From contig MEHQ01004085.1 of NCBI GenBank assembly GCA_008828725.1, positions 27,292 through 91,291 on the forward strand: a stretch of 64,000 nt of DNA, read 5' to 3'. Below are positions 9,730 through 20,702 of this stretch, piece after piece. A program made the translations under genes and the position numbers. The stretch comes from Saccharina japonica (taxonomy: Eukaryota > Sar > Phaeophyceae > Laminariales > Laminariaceae). Each line of letters begins with the position of its first letter. Positions within the stretch are counted from its first letter, which is position 1. The notes under the pieces are model-generated. The model ran no database searches. It was not told the DNA's origin and worked only from the letters and a program-made list of their open reading frames with translations.

Positions 9730-12472
9730 ATTGTCCGGTTGAACGACGTTTAGCTGGTGGATTCCGGGACGCGAGGACTTTAAACGGTTATGATCATGAA
9801 AACTAGGTATTATGCGTGTCGGTCAATCACTTGTTTTTGTATCGGGATACCCGTGCGTTCCTGTTTGAGAGGTACGAAGAGCGTTCATTGTATCTCCTGC
9901 AGTGCGTGGTCAGTACATGATAGTAGAACGTGTAATAGTATTATAGTGGTACCAGGTACGCGCAACTTCCCTTAAGCATCCTGGAACAATCGCAACTGAA
10001 ATCTTGAGGATCGCATTCCTTTGGCTTTCCTTTGGTACGGGCGTAGTAGCTTGCGCCGCCGCCGTTGTCGTAACCTGTGGTGCAGTGCTACGAGTTCACG
10101 TACCCATCGTCCGGTGTTTGTCTTTTGCCCTCCACCAGATCACAACCTGAACGCTAAAAAATAACGCTCACGGTGCTCTGATGACGCGAAGAAAGTGAAT
10201 TCAGTTTCGTTTCGTCATCTCTTCTTGTCGTTAGGCGACGGTGTTGGCTCGCCGTAGGCTAGTATTTATACATCAGATCTGCATCTTCGACTTCGTTTCC
10301 ATCTGCTACCCAAGCTGTCGTATGCTCCTTGGGAGAGGGGGTTCCCGTTTACCCTGCTGACCGACCCGTGTCAGTGGAGGTGTAAGAAAGAGTTGGCCTG
10401 CTGTATGTCGGGTCGGGCGCTGCGTAACTTGTCTCGTGTCCGGTTACCCCCTGTAGGACTGTGATAACTGTAATGCAGCGCCAATTAATTTCATGGCGTG
10501 GGCCATTGAATGGCATTGACTGGCGCGTTCCCGGCGGTCTGTATGCATCAGTTGTTGTTTTTTTTTCAAGAGGGTGAAAGGTCATATATATACACCAGGA
10601 GTTTGTCCCCCGCTGCTTAAAGAGCTTCGAGAGAGCTCGCAGCCCATCGCATCTTTGCTAGACTTTTGACGGAAGCTGACTTTTTGCAAGCATTCGAGGC
10701 AGCAATACTGCTCGTAGCTTTTTCGTCGCCAGCAGCAGCAGCTACAGTAGCTGTGCAATAGCTTTCGAGGTCTCCCCTTCTACCTGCGGTACCAGAAGAG
10801 AGAGGGGCGCGACAGGTGCGGTTATTAAGGGAGCGGAGACGACGCTGACAGCAGTGTTGTCGTTGCTGCTACTACTGCGCCGACAGCGGCAACTCGGGTC
10901 CGAGCGCGGCATGTCGCTAAACGACTGCCGCCGCGGCAAGACCCGCGGCAAGCTTCACGGCAACCCTTCACCCTAACCCCCAACCCGTGGGCCTTTTGCC
11001 GTGTGGCATGCCGCGACATGTCGCCGCATGTCAGGGATGTACGTACATGATTTGACTTTTAATTTTTCGTTACCCGCGATATCATACCGCGACATGTGCC
11101 GCGCGGCATGTCGCGAGTAGTGCTACGAAAAAGTATGATAATGTGCATCCCTGAAGAGAGACCGTGGCCACCGGAGCAAGCAGCAGAGCAGTGATGATAC
11201 AGAGGATGCCGGGGTTCCGGGCTGTGTGTATATGTGTGTTTTGTTTGCGCCGCATCTCGCCAATCCGCCCCTCCTTCTGATTGGCCGAAACCACCCCTCG
11301 TTTCCTTAGATTGGCTGTACTCTGTACCTGGTATCCTGGTTTCTTGTATTTTGCGTAATGTGGTCTAATGGTTGAGGCACAGCAGTATAAGCACCGGGGG
11401 GAGAAGGGAAGAAACCTGAAACCACGGCTTATTGTCCAGAAGTCTAATGAGGGTAAAAATCCCCCACGGGGTTGAGCTGGAAAGTAAAAGTGGCGACCAA
11501 AAAACAAGAACCAAAAAGCAGCTTATGCAGGGAAAACGAAATCCTTCCGTTTTTCGCTGTAGTCGAACTCTACTGTAGGCGGCTACTCGTAGCGCGGGGG
11601 GGTGGGGGCACGTAGTGGGCGAAGCACCTATATATCTGTTAAATTCTAGCAACGGGTGGTCGAATGAACAAAAAACGAAACACGTAAGTATATACCAGAA
11701 GACAGCAACAGCAGTCGCTCTCGCTTTCCTCTGGCGGGAGGGCGATGGACAATACTTGAAACGTAAGCCACCCTTCCATACGCCACACTTATCGACTCTC
11801 CCTCCGCCAGGAGCGTTGTTGAAGAGGCAAATTGTTATCGTTTTATACTTTTGTTTCTCCTTGCAAGTAATCTTAAATCAGAGGGGAGGACAAACAAAAT
11901 GCGACACAACCACCCATGCTTCCCGCCCTCGCCCGCCCTCCCCTCGCCCAGCCGCCACCACAACAGGAGATAACAAACACGGACAAGGAACCAAAACGCC
12001 ACGATCTGACATTTTTATCCCATCAATTTTGCCTCCCTCCCGGGCACTGCTGTGTCCATTCCATTCCCTTGGCTCCAACGCACAACCCCCCCCCCCCCCC
12101 CCCCCCCCGACCCTACTGCAACGCCGCTGCTTCTTCATTTTGGCCGCCTGCTTCCCGCTCCCTTTCAAGTTTATACCACGCTTGACGCACAGGGAAATCG
12201 TCATCGTTCATCAATCGATCCGATCCGATCCGATCCGCCCCACTGATCGACCCCTCTCGGCGGCTCCATCTGATGGGAGGCACTACCCCCCACCCCATCC
12301 GCTCCCCCGACATCAGCGCAGGCAGAACCAGGGCCCGCCGCCACCTCCTACATTTACCGCAGCACGCGTCCTGCCCACCCACCCACCCGCCCGTCCACCC
12401 GGCCGCCCACTCTCTTGTTTTTTTTTTATCTTTCTACACGCGCTGTTCTACACCAGGTACGCAACGCGACGA

Positions 12473-12504
<32 letters not shown>

Positions 12505-12745
12505 CCTCTTGAGCAGCGTCAGCGTCAGCGTCAGCATCATCGTCGCTGTCGGCGTCATCCTTCGAGCGTCGTCAGTACCGTCGCCGTGGACCGCCCCCGC
12601 CACGCCTGCCGCCGCCGCTATCGCCCCCACTCCGGTCCGACCAGGGCTCAGGCTCCGGCTCCTCGTCCAGCCACCGCGTCTCCGTTTCAACCATCGTCGC
12701 GACCTCCGCCTTCCGCATGGGAGCGGCCTCGGGTTCGAGCGGGGG

Positions 12746-12800
<55 letters not shown>

Positions 12801-12863
12801 CGAAACAGATCGCCGTGATCATCAGCCACGAAAGCGAGCGGTCGTAGTGAGCGGCGCACAAAT
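9730..12863. other. Spacer without a supported gene
   Basis: No exon-like frame with splice sites was found. At about 10900-11120 a set of related short palindromic words (CGACATGTCGC, GCCGCGACATGT, GGCATGTCGCG) recurs around a CCCTAACCCCCAACCC stretch. Long C runs occur at about 12088-12110 and 12473-12500. The long plus-strand frame at 11615-12847 is a low-complexity Pro/Gly frame made by these homopolymers and I do not count it. Confidence 0.6.
12753..12800. repeat. Uninterrupted run of about 48 G
   Basis: This is the longest homopolymer in the window. It lies 63 bp beyond the stop codon of the minus-strand gene, probably in its 3' untranslated region. Shorter C/G runs of 15-30 are common throughout, mostly inside introns. 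Confidence 0.9.
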
Positions 12864-15800
12864 TTACCGAGACGACCGCCGAAGGGAAGAGGGAAAAGGG
12901 TGTCCAAACAAAATCAGACTATTATACACACGATCGACGCAAAGGGAAAACAGGCCGAGTGGCATCCTTTCCGAAAATACAGCCTCGAGACGATCGTGGA
13001 CGGCCTCTATGTCCTGCAACGCGCTACCGCCGAGAAACCAGCGCCGGAACAGTACAAAAACGGCACGCGTCTTCCCGCGCTTGCTGCCACGTCCCACCCC
13101 TCTCCGCCCTCCCCCCGCCGCCTCCGTCCCCCTCGCCGCCGCTTCGGCCTTTGCTATTCCGCCGTAAATCCTTACCTCCAACTGCATCATTCCGGGTTCG
13201 AATTCCCGGTCCGCAAAGAGCTGTCGGAAGTCGAGGACGGTCATGTCATCGAAAGTTTCGACGCTGTAGTCCGCCAGGCGCAGCTCCCACGCCGCCATCA
13301 CCCCTTTTTGTTTCCGGCCGCCGGCAGCATGAAAGCAAGCACGGTGGCAACGGGAACAAGAACAACAGCGACAACGGCAACAACAACAACATCAGCAACG
13401 ACAGCAAAAGGCAGCAACGAAGGCAGCAGCAACAACAGCAACAGCAACAGCAGCAGCAACAGCAAAACAGCAACAGCAATAACACGTCAACAACTGCAAC
13501 TGTGAAAACAACAACGCCACCACCATCAACCCCACCATCACCACCACTACCACCACCACCACCACCACCACCACCACCAACAACAACAACCCACCTACTC
13601 GACAGACCCCTCTCATGTCCGCGTCGTGCGCCTTGATCATGCCCTCCTGCCGGCAGTCGAACGCGCAACACTTCATCGTCGACCGCTTCACCTTGATAGC
13701 CGCCTGGTGCCACGGCGTGCAACGGTATTAACGCAGTATCATACAGTGGAGGTCACGGTTCAAGAGAGGGATATATGTGTCATGCCTGTTTGATTTCTCT
13801 CAAACCCGAACTTCCTTTAGACCGGAATGGGTGTTATATACCGGTAGCTCTTAGTATGCCCCTGCCAAGCCATTTGACTAGTCCTATCCCTGTTGGGACT
13901 TCAGTATTGCCGGTGCCTCTAATAGTGCCGGTATGCGCCAGGCAATAATACCGGCACTATATATAGCGGCAACCGGCACTACTCCGCACACTGTCACCCT
14001 GGCTAATCCCATCTGTGCCACGCGATTTCACTGGCACTAACTATAACGGGCAACCGGCACTATAGAGGGCAACCGGCACTACTGTACATCACTTGGTCCC
14101 CCAAAACGCGAGTACAGTTCTGAAGAGGGTAAACAAATCAATTTGGCCACAGGTTACAGGGCACGAAAAAAGAGCACACACAAGTGTGTGAGGTAATCAT
14201 GGGTGGTCGCCGCAGCAGCGACGGCATGTAGGTCGTCCTCGTCTACGATGAAGACGGGAGGGAAAGGAACAAGACCATAAGTACGTACCACCCAGCCCTC
14301 CTCCCCTAGGTTTTTACTGGGATGGATACAGCTCACACTTGTTGCGACTCGCCCAACATCTCACGGCGCTGCGCGCTTGGTGCAAGCTATGTCTGCCTGG
14401 TTGGTGAAAACCCAACGTGCTCCGCCCCGGTATTTGTAGGGATGCGAGGGTCTATGGCCGTACGACTACGGTCATGCACAGACAAGAGTACCCCCCCCTC
14501 TCCGGTCTCAAAGGATGCTGCGTCAGTGGTCAAATGACTAACGCAATCACAATGATGTACGCCCCCCCCCCCCCCCCCCCCCCTCTCAGCCCCTCTATCT
14601 CTCCCCCCCCCCGAAAATAAAAACAAAACAAAGAAACTTACCAGCATATAGCCTCGGTAGTCGTCAAACTTCTCGTCCTCCCCCGTGACGCGGTTGGGAA
14701 AGTATCCCGCGAGGTCGGTCTTGTCCAGGACAGAGTCGACCACCGACGCCGGCAGCCTCGACAGCACCTGCGTGCGGCACGTCGCGAAAACCGACGGCGA
14801 CGAGTATCGGTACCAACGGTGGCGGCGATTACCGACCGCGGTGACTAACGATGGTGGTGATTACCGAAGGTCGCGGTGGCCCACGGCGATGGTTCACAGA
14901 CGCGGCCGACAGTGGTGATTACCGACGGTGATGTGTACTGACGGTGGCAATTACCGATGACGACGATTGCCGATGGTGATGATTACCGACGGAGATGAAT
15001 ACCGACGGCGGTTCTACCGACGGTGGCGATGACAACAAGTGATAGTTTACTGACGGTAGTGATTACCGACGGCGGTAAACACCAGCGGTGATGAGTATTG
15101 ACGGTGGTGAATACAGACGGTGGCGACTACCGACGGTCGTGATTTCAAACTGTGGCGATTGTAGACGGTGGCGATGACCGGTGGCGGTGATTACCGACGA
15201 TGTGGTTACCGACGGATTGCCAACACTGATAGTGGAAACCACCGACCTACTAAGCAGAAATAACACGCAAGCTGTGTGTGTTTGTGTGTGAGGGGGGGGG
15301 TCTCACCGCCATGGGCATCGGTATTACCCGGAGAATTTCCAGCCATCGCCGGCTCCCGGGGATTTCCTGAATAAACATAGAACGAACGAAAATGTGGGGT
15401 TGAGATGGAGGCAACACTAAACCCATCCCGGGAAAAAAAAAATCCTCCCCTCGTCCTTAAATTCCCTCCCTCTGAGTAGGGCCGGGCCGGGCAAACGCTA
15501 AGCTAAGTAGGGGGGTGGGGGCGGGATGAAACTGATGCGGGAAGCAGCCACCATAGGAAATCCGTTTCACCTCCAAATAAAAACAAATTACCTGGTACCT
15601 GGTAACAGGTAAAAAAAAAAACTTATCAGGTGCAAACTAAGTCACCATCAGAAAGTGCTACCCTCGTAAACGCCTACGACACTGTGCGACAAGCGAAGGC
15701 GGCCAAGGCTCAAGGTTTGGACATATCATAATGAGACAGATGGTAGTCGTATAGCGCAAAACATTCACCAGGTATTTGTTTTGTGGGCTCGTGCAGTCTG

Positions 15801-18800
15801 CCATCTCTACGTACTCCGAAGTGCGCCCGCACTTTTCAACACGATGACTGGTCTAAATTCACTGCCTACCGGGGGCTGCGATAACGCGTTTCAGACGTAG
15901 AAATAAACACGACATTTTTCTCTTTACCAGCAAGGCCAAAACTACAGTATGCCGTAAACTGTAGCCGTAATTCACCAAAAGGTATCGCTTTATCACCTTC
16001 GGCTGGTACTTGAGGGCTTGTCGAAGGACCTGCTCAGGCATCGGAACGATGAATTGGAGGCGGGCGGGCGAGGGGGTAGACGGCGAGGGCGTGAGAGTAA
16101 GGTAGCATATGAAGTAGTGTGTGGAAAACTTAACATCGGTCTGGCGGGGCGCGAAGGTTCGGCATACCCGTTGACGGTAAAACGCTCTTCGCCTTATCAA
16201 ACACGTAGCCGATTCGACTCGATTTGATTATTTTCGATATGACGAATCGGTTCGGTTCGGCCCAAAAACGACGACATTTTCGATGCGATGCGAAGCCGCA
16301 GCGATGGCCGGCGACGGCGGCAGCGACCGCGATTCTTCCGCCCCCAACTCACGCGCGACGACCAATCGCAGCGCAACACTACGCATACACCACCACCCAC
16401 ACCAACACCAACAACACAAACACCATAACCAACCACCACCACCACCACCACCACCACCACCACCACCAGCATCAACACCAACACCCGCACCAACACCGAC
16501 ACCAACACCAATACGAGCACTAACACCAACACACCAACAACACCACCAATACCAACACTATCACCCACCGTCCGCTCGTAGATTTCTATCCCCCCCTCAA
16601 GCTCCTCCTGCGTCAGCCTCCAGTTGAACTCCCTCAAAAACATCTGCTCGGGCGTCCAGCCGTAGCCCCGCTGCACCGTTTCGAGGGTGGGGGCGTTCAG
16701 ATGAAGGGCTCTCGCCACCTACATCGAGCCCGCGAACAACAGCAAAAAGCGAGGGGATAGTGGACGATAAAATCAGGGGAGCGTCGGCGGAACGGCGATG
16801 GGAAGTCTAGGGGAGTAGGGAGAGGAAACATCAACGGAGCGGGGACGGGAACTACAAAATCAAAATCAGGGGAATGTGGGTGCGGGGAACCAGGGAAGCG
16901 GGGACAGGAAAATCATCAGGGGACCAGGGAAGTGGAAACGGGAAAATCAGAGGAAGGGGGATGGAAAATCAGGGAAATGGGGGTAAAACAATTAGGGGAA
17001 CGGGGACGGGGAGATTAGAGGGGCGGGGACGGGAAATACAAAATCAAGACAACGGGGGGGCGGGGAACTAGGGATCAGGGGAGCGGGGACGAGACAACCG
17101 TGGGAACGGGGACGGAAAATCAGGGAAATCGCGACGGGAGAAGAAGGGGAGCGGGGACGAGAATATTAAACCAGGAGAATGGGCGTGCGGGGAACCAGGG
17201 AAGTGGGGACGGGAACATCAGGGAACAGGGACGGGAAAAATCCCAGGATAACGGCGACAGGGAACCAGGGGAACGAGCATGGGAGAACCAGGAAACCGGC
17301 GACGGAAAAACCAAAAGAGTGGGGACGGGAAACCCTAGAGAATGGGGACGGGAAAACAATGAAACATAAACGGGAAATCAGCGGTACGGGGACAGGGAAA
17401 TCACGTCGATATCGAAAGTCTTCCGTGTTTTCCCACGTAGAGGTTGCTCCGGGAAGGACGGAGGGAATGGGGGAATGGGGGTAGGGGCGGGGGGGGGGGG
17501 GGNNNNNNNNNNNNNNNNNNNNNNNNNNNNNNNNNNNNNNNNNNNNNNNNNNNNNNNNNNNNNGGGGGGGGGGGGGGGGCGGGGGGGGGGGTGGGTGGGG
17601 GGGGGGGGGGGGGGGGGTTGGGAACCCACCTCGAGCCAGGCGGGGTAGATGAGGCCCGGGATGACGTCCACGAGCGTGTCGAGCTGGAACACCGCTCCGA
17701 AAGACGAGTCCGGGTTGGTGTTGTACTGGTGCCGTTGCAGGTTGTTGGGGTCCATAATCTCGTTAACCCTGGAAAACCCGACGGAAAAAAAAAACAGCGG
17801 AACGAGGCAGAGGGCGACAAAAAACGACACGGTCGGGTACGGACAGACACACGGACAGACACATTGGAGGCTGTCGTCCATATGCAAGTCCGCCTCACAA
17901 GCGGTTCTTAGCAGGATGCAGCTCACCCTCCATGCGACTCGCCCAATACCTCACGGCGCTTCGCGCTTGGTGCAAGCAATGTCTGCCTGGTTGGTGAAAA
18001 CCCAACGTGCTCCGTCCCGGCATTGTAGGGATGCGAGGGTCTATGGCCATACGACTACGGCCGTGCACGACATGAGTACCCCCCCCCCCCACCTATTCCC
18101 AGGTCATCGTCGTAGGTCAAACATACGCTTGGGAAACATGAACCTACTTCCTGAGGAATTGCCTCTCCCCCCCCCATGTCCTGCGCCCCCCTCCCCCGCC
18201 CCGGCCCCGCTCCCTCCGATGCTCACCTCCCTGGTGTTAAAAACTGGTCGTTGACGAGCTCTTCCACCCTGAGCTTTCTCCAGTTGTCGTACTGGGTGGC
18301 GTCCGTTTCCTCCTCATCGGGCTCTGCCGCCGGGTGCCAGCCCGTTGCCACCACCGCCCCCGAGCCAACCCTTACCCCCTCCGCCCCCACCCCCGTGCCC
18401 ATCACGCCGACGGCCGCTCGACCGTACAGACCACCACCACCACCAGCGCCGCCACCGCCGCCTACTCCAGCGCCAACTCCCCCGACCCCCCCTCCTCCGA
18501 CTCTAGCTCCAGCTCCGGGTACACCGCCTGCCGTCGCTGACGCTGGTGCTGACGCTGTTGCTGCTGCTGCTGCTGTTGTTACGGTTGCTGTTGCTGCCGC
18601 GTCACCGGGTCCGAAGCTAGCCGACAGGGCGCCGACGCTGCCGCTGCTGCAGCGGTTTACCCACAAGTCCGTCGTCGCCATCACGGTACGGCTTCGGCCG
18701 CCGCCGCCGCCGCTGCTGCTGCTACTGCGGCTAGCAATGACTGTGGCAGACGTAGCGGTGGCGGTGGCGGTGCAGGCGGTAGCGGTAATGATAGCGCGGT

Positions 18801-18939
18801 TACCAACGTCCGCGCCGCCGAACGGTCGGCGCCGTCTGCGACCGCGCAGCGAGTCGTCCGGGGTGCAGGTGGTTGCGGCGGCCGCGGCGGCTGTCGAGCT
18901 CGGGGCACGCGCAGGTGCAGCGGAGAGGTTCATCGACAA
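12864..18939 (-). CDS. Unrecognised multi-exon gene, C-terminal seven exons
   Basis: Seven minus-strand exons join with matching phases. They are <18939-18227 (donor GGGAG|gtgagc), 17768-17630, 16718-16569, 14767-14642, 13703-13595, 13303-13176 and 13013-12864 (stop TAA). All introns are GT-AG. Sample peptides are NWRKLRVEELVNDQFL, GAVFQLDTLVDVIPGLIYPA, VARALHLNAPTLETVQRGY, REFNWRLTQEELEGGIEIYE, DKTDLAGYFPNRVTGEDEKF, CCAFDCRQEGMIKAHDADM and DMTVLDFRQLFADREFE. The first exon is low-complexity (Ala/Gly/Val) before an acidic stretch. Exon lengths such as 150, 126 and 150 nt with no stop, and phase agreement at each join, make this a real gene. The fold is not one I can name; it looks soluble, with no signal peptide or membrane segment in these exons. 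The weakest splice site is the acceptor at 13303 (ACAAAAAG). A plausible 5' exon lies at 20184-19903. Confidence 0.75.
13340..13580. repeat. CAA/CAG and CCA microsatellite
   Basis: An imperfect (CAACAG)n, (CAGCAA)n and (CCA)n stretch lies in the intron between the exons at 13703-13595 and 13303-13176 of the minus-strand gene. Confidence 0.85.
14322..14560 (+). mobile_element. SINE-like copy followed by a LINE-tail copy
   Basis: At about 14330-14488 there is a SINE copy (GCTTGGTGCAAGCTATGTCT, GGTTGGTGAAAACCCAACG, then GAGTACCCCCCCC). Immediately after it, at about 14509-14565, comes a sequence close to the LINE tail (CAGTGGTCAAATGACTAACG ... ATGATGTACG) ending in a long C run. Both lie in the intron upstream of the exon at 14767-14642, read against the gene. 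Confidence 0.75.
14800..15245. repeat. Degenerate minisatellite, GGTGGCGATTACCGAC unit
   Basis: About 20 imperfect copies of a 15-24 bp unit (core GATTACCGACGGTGG) lie in an intron of the minus-strand gene. Confidence 0.85.
16740..17400. repeat. Degenerate minisatellite, GGGGACGGGAAAATCAGGG unit
   Basis: A roughly 20-26 bp unit (GGGGACGGGAAAATCAGG with variants) is repeated more than 20 times in the intron between exons 17768-17630 and 16718-16569. It runs towards the poly-G that borders the assembly gap. Confidence 0.85.
17503..17563. other. Assembly gap, 61 N
   Basis: A run of N is flanked on both sides by poly-G. It falls inside an intron of the minus-strand gene, so no visible exon is broken by it. 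Confidence 0.98.
17867..18083 (+). mobile_element. SINE-like element, nearly full length
   Basis: It begins GGCTGTCGTCCATATGCAAG, passes through AAGCGGTTCTTAGCAGGATG and GGTTGGTGAAAACCCAACG, and ends GACATGAGTAC followed by a run of C. It is almost identical over its length to the copy at 31207-31427 and lies in the intron between the exons ending at 18227 and starting at 17768. Confidence 0.9.
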
Positions 18940-19902
18940 TGGCTACCAACGGGGGGGGGTAGGGGGGGGATGGAGGGGGGGCGGCCGTGAAGGCGGGGGG
19001 GGTTACCAGGTACTCATATACCTGGTATGATAGACTCAACGTAGCTCCGGAGTATGGCACGATACACATAACATAATGTTGTAATGTTGCAGCAGTACCT
19101 GCTGTGTCAATCGCTCGCGGGTTCTGACGAGTACGTAAACACGTAAAATCCTATACCGACGTACACACCCTTATCCCACCAATAACATTGCATTGCTTTG
19201 CTGCCGGAGCACTGAGCAGGTAGGTAGTCTGCTGAACCGCAAAACAAAATCCGTGGAGCGTGCGTGGGGCGAGGCGAGGCATCCGCACGCGAGAGCTCAG
19301 GTTCGAACCTTAAGCTTAGAGAGCGCCTCTACAGCAAAACGCGGGCATATACCTCGTGGGTATCATAGGTGGCCCGATGGCGGCAAGACTTTCAGTCATG
19401 AGCCCATAATACGTAGGGCCTACCAACTCGATTGTTGTTGCAGGTTGCAGGAAAGGCAGATCAATCCATCTCTACATACATACCCCCTGCGCTTGAGTTG
19501 GGAAAACAGGGGAAAATCGATGCAAGTACTGATAGCATGCTCGTAGCGCTCGTACTCGTACGGGTACAGCACTGCAGCAGTACATACTGCTACTGCTGTA
19601 CCGCGGTACTGCTGTATTACTGCTGTACCAGGTACGCACGAGTACGTGTGGTTGGTGATTGGGGAATGCATCTGGAACGAGTACTACCGACTACGTGCCT
19701 ATAACCGGCGTACTCCAAGAAGAAACCAGAACATCAACCCTGCCTAGACATGAAGAAAACAACTGAACAACGAGTCAGAAAGGAAGGTACGACATAATGC
19801 TGGACAGAAGATAAGGCGGGGTTCCGTCATGAATAGGCAGACGCGCAGTCTGCCTTGCTCCCGCGAGAAATGGTCGCGGGAGTAAGCCCCATCGTGACTC
19901 AC

Positions 19903-20184
19903 CTGTATTCGCTGCGTAGCCAAGATGCTGACAGACGAAGCACGCCCAACAGCACCACACCTAGTCATCGAGGACGGTACTCCAAATGCTAGAGGAATAC
20001 GCGCGGGAGCCGTGCCTCGCCCACAACCTGCAGTAGCAGCAGCAGCACCGCCGCCGGCCGACGAAGTAGCTACCGCCGCCGCCGCCGCTATGGTCATGAC
20101 CAAGGCAGCGCACGAAAATTCGTGGCAGTGGTGCGTGCATTTAGATCTCATGGAGCGCATCGTAGCAGCCTGGCGTGGCAGCAT
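19903..20184 (-). CDS. Possible 5' exon of the minus-strand gene
   Basis: An open frame of 94 codons starting MLPRQAATMRSMRSK ends at a strong donor (CGAATACAG|gtgagtcacg) in phase 0. It is Ala/Gly-rich in the middle and then reads PLAFGVPSSMTRCGAVGRA. A basic, hydroxyl-rich start could be an organelle-targeting sequence. The link to the exon ending at 18227 is inferred from strand and order, because the acceptor of that exon was not fixed. Confidence 0.4.
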
Positions 20185-20555
20185 GGACTGAAAAAGGGGT
20201 TGTCGTCGACGATCTTACTTGAAAAACACCCTCTTCAGAACGCCTTTTCGTCACTGCAACTCCATTTTTAAACCTTCTCTTGGTTGTCAACAGTGAGAGA
20301 GATCAAGGCGCCTCATCCTTCGCCGGCACTCTCTAGGCGAAACTGAGCACGGACAGCCGGAAGCACCAGCGTTGGAAAAATATTTTCCACGTAATCTGGT
20401 GGGTTGCAAGTGCTTGAGAGAAGGAACGAACGAGACCCTGAAGCGAGAAACGAAGCCTACTGCTACAGCTTTAGTCTTTCGTCTGCAATTTAACCTAAAC
20501 TACTCGTAAATAGAGAGGGCGCGAGATCACGCCGCGTCTTCGTCCGTCGCATCGG

Positions 20556-20702
20556 ATGGTTCAACAATCTGTGGAGCCTCTCCACGGCAGCAGCAACACA
20601 AGGAGCTGCGACGGCGGCAGCGGCGGCGGTGGCAGCAGAAGCAGCAGCGTGGATGAACGCGACGAGGCCAAGCTCTGGCAACAGTGCGACGATGATGCGG
20701 AG
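20556..20702 (+). CDS. Transporter exon 1, probable start
   Basis: The exon begins MVQQSVEPLHGSSN and has a Gly/Ser stretch then an acidic end (DERDEAKLWQQCDDDAE). Its donor is GCGGAG|gtaggt in phase 0, matching the phase-0 acceptor at 21733 (GCCCACGCAG). A soluble acidic N-terminus ahead of TM1 fits the family. The choice of this first exon rests on phase and position only. Confidence 0.5.

Noticed and set aside
11615..12847. 410-codon plus-strand frame
   Set aside because: It is made of Pro, Ser and Gly runs produced by C and G homopolymers and has no splice or start context; the minus-strand gene ends beside it.
13188..13215. tRNA T-arm-like sequence CCGGGTTCGAATTCCCGG
   Set aside because: It lies inside a coding exon of the minus-strand gene (encoding ADREFEPGM), and no D-arm, anticodon arm or acceptor stem surrounds it.
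12864..18237. Possible opine- or ketopantoate-type dehydrogenase C-terminal domain
   Set aside because: Only loose resemblance around the VARALHLNAPTLE segment. No nucleotide-binding motif was visible, so no family was assigned.
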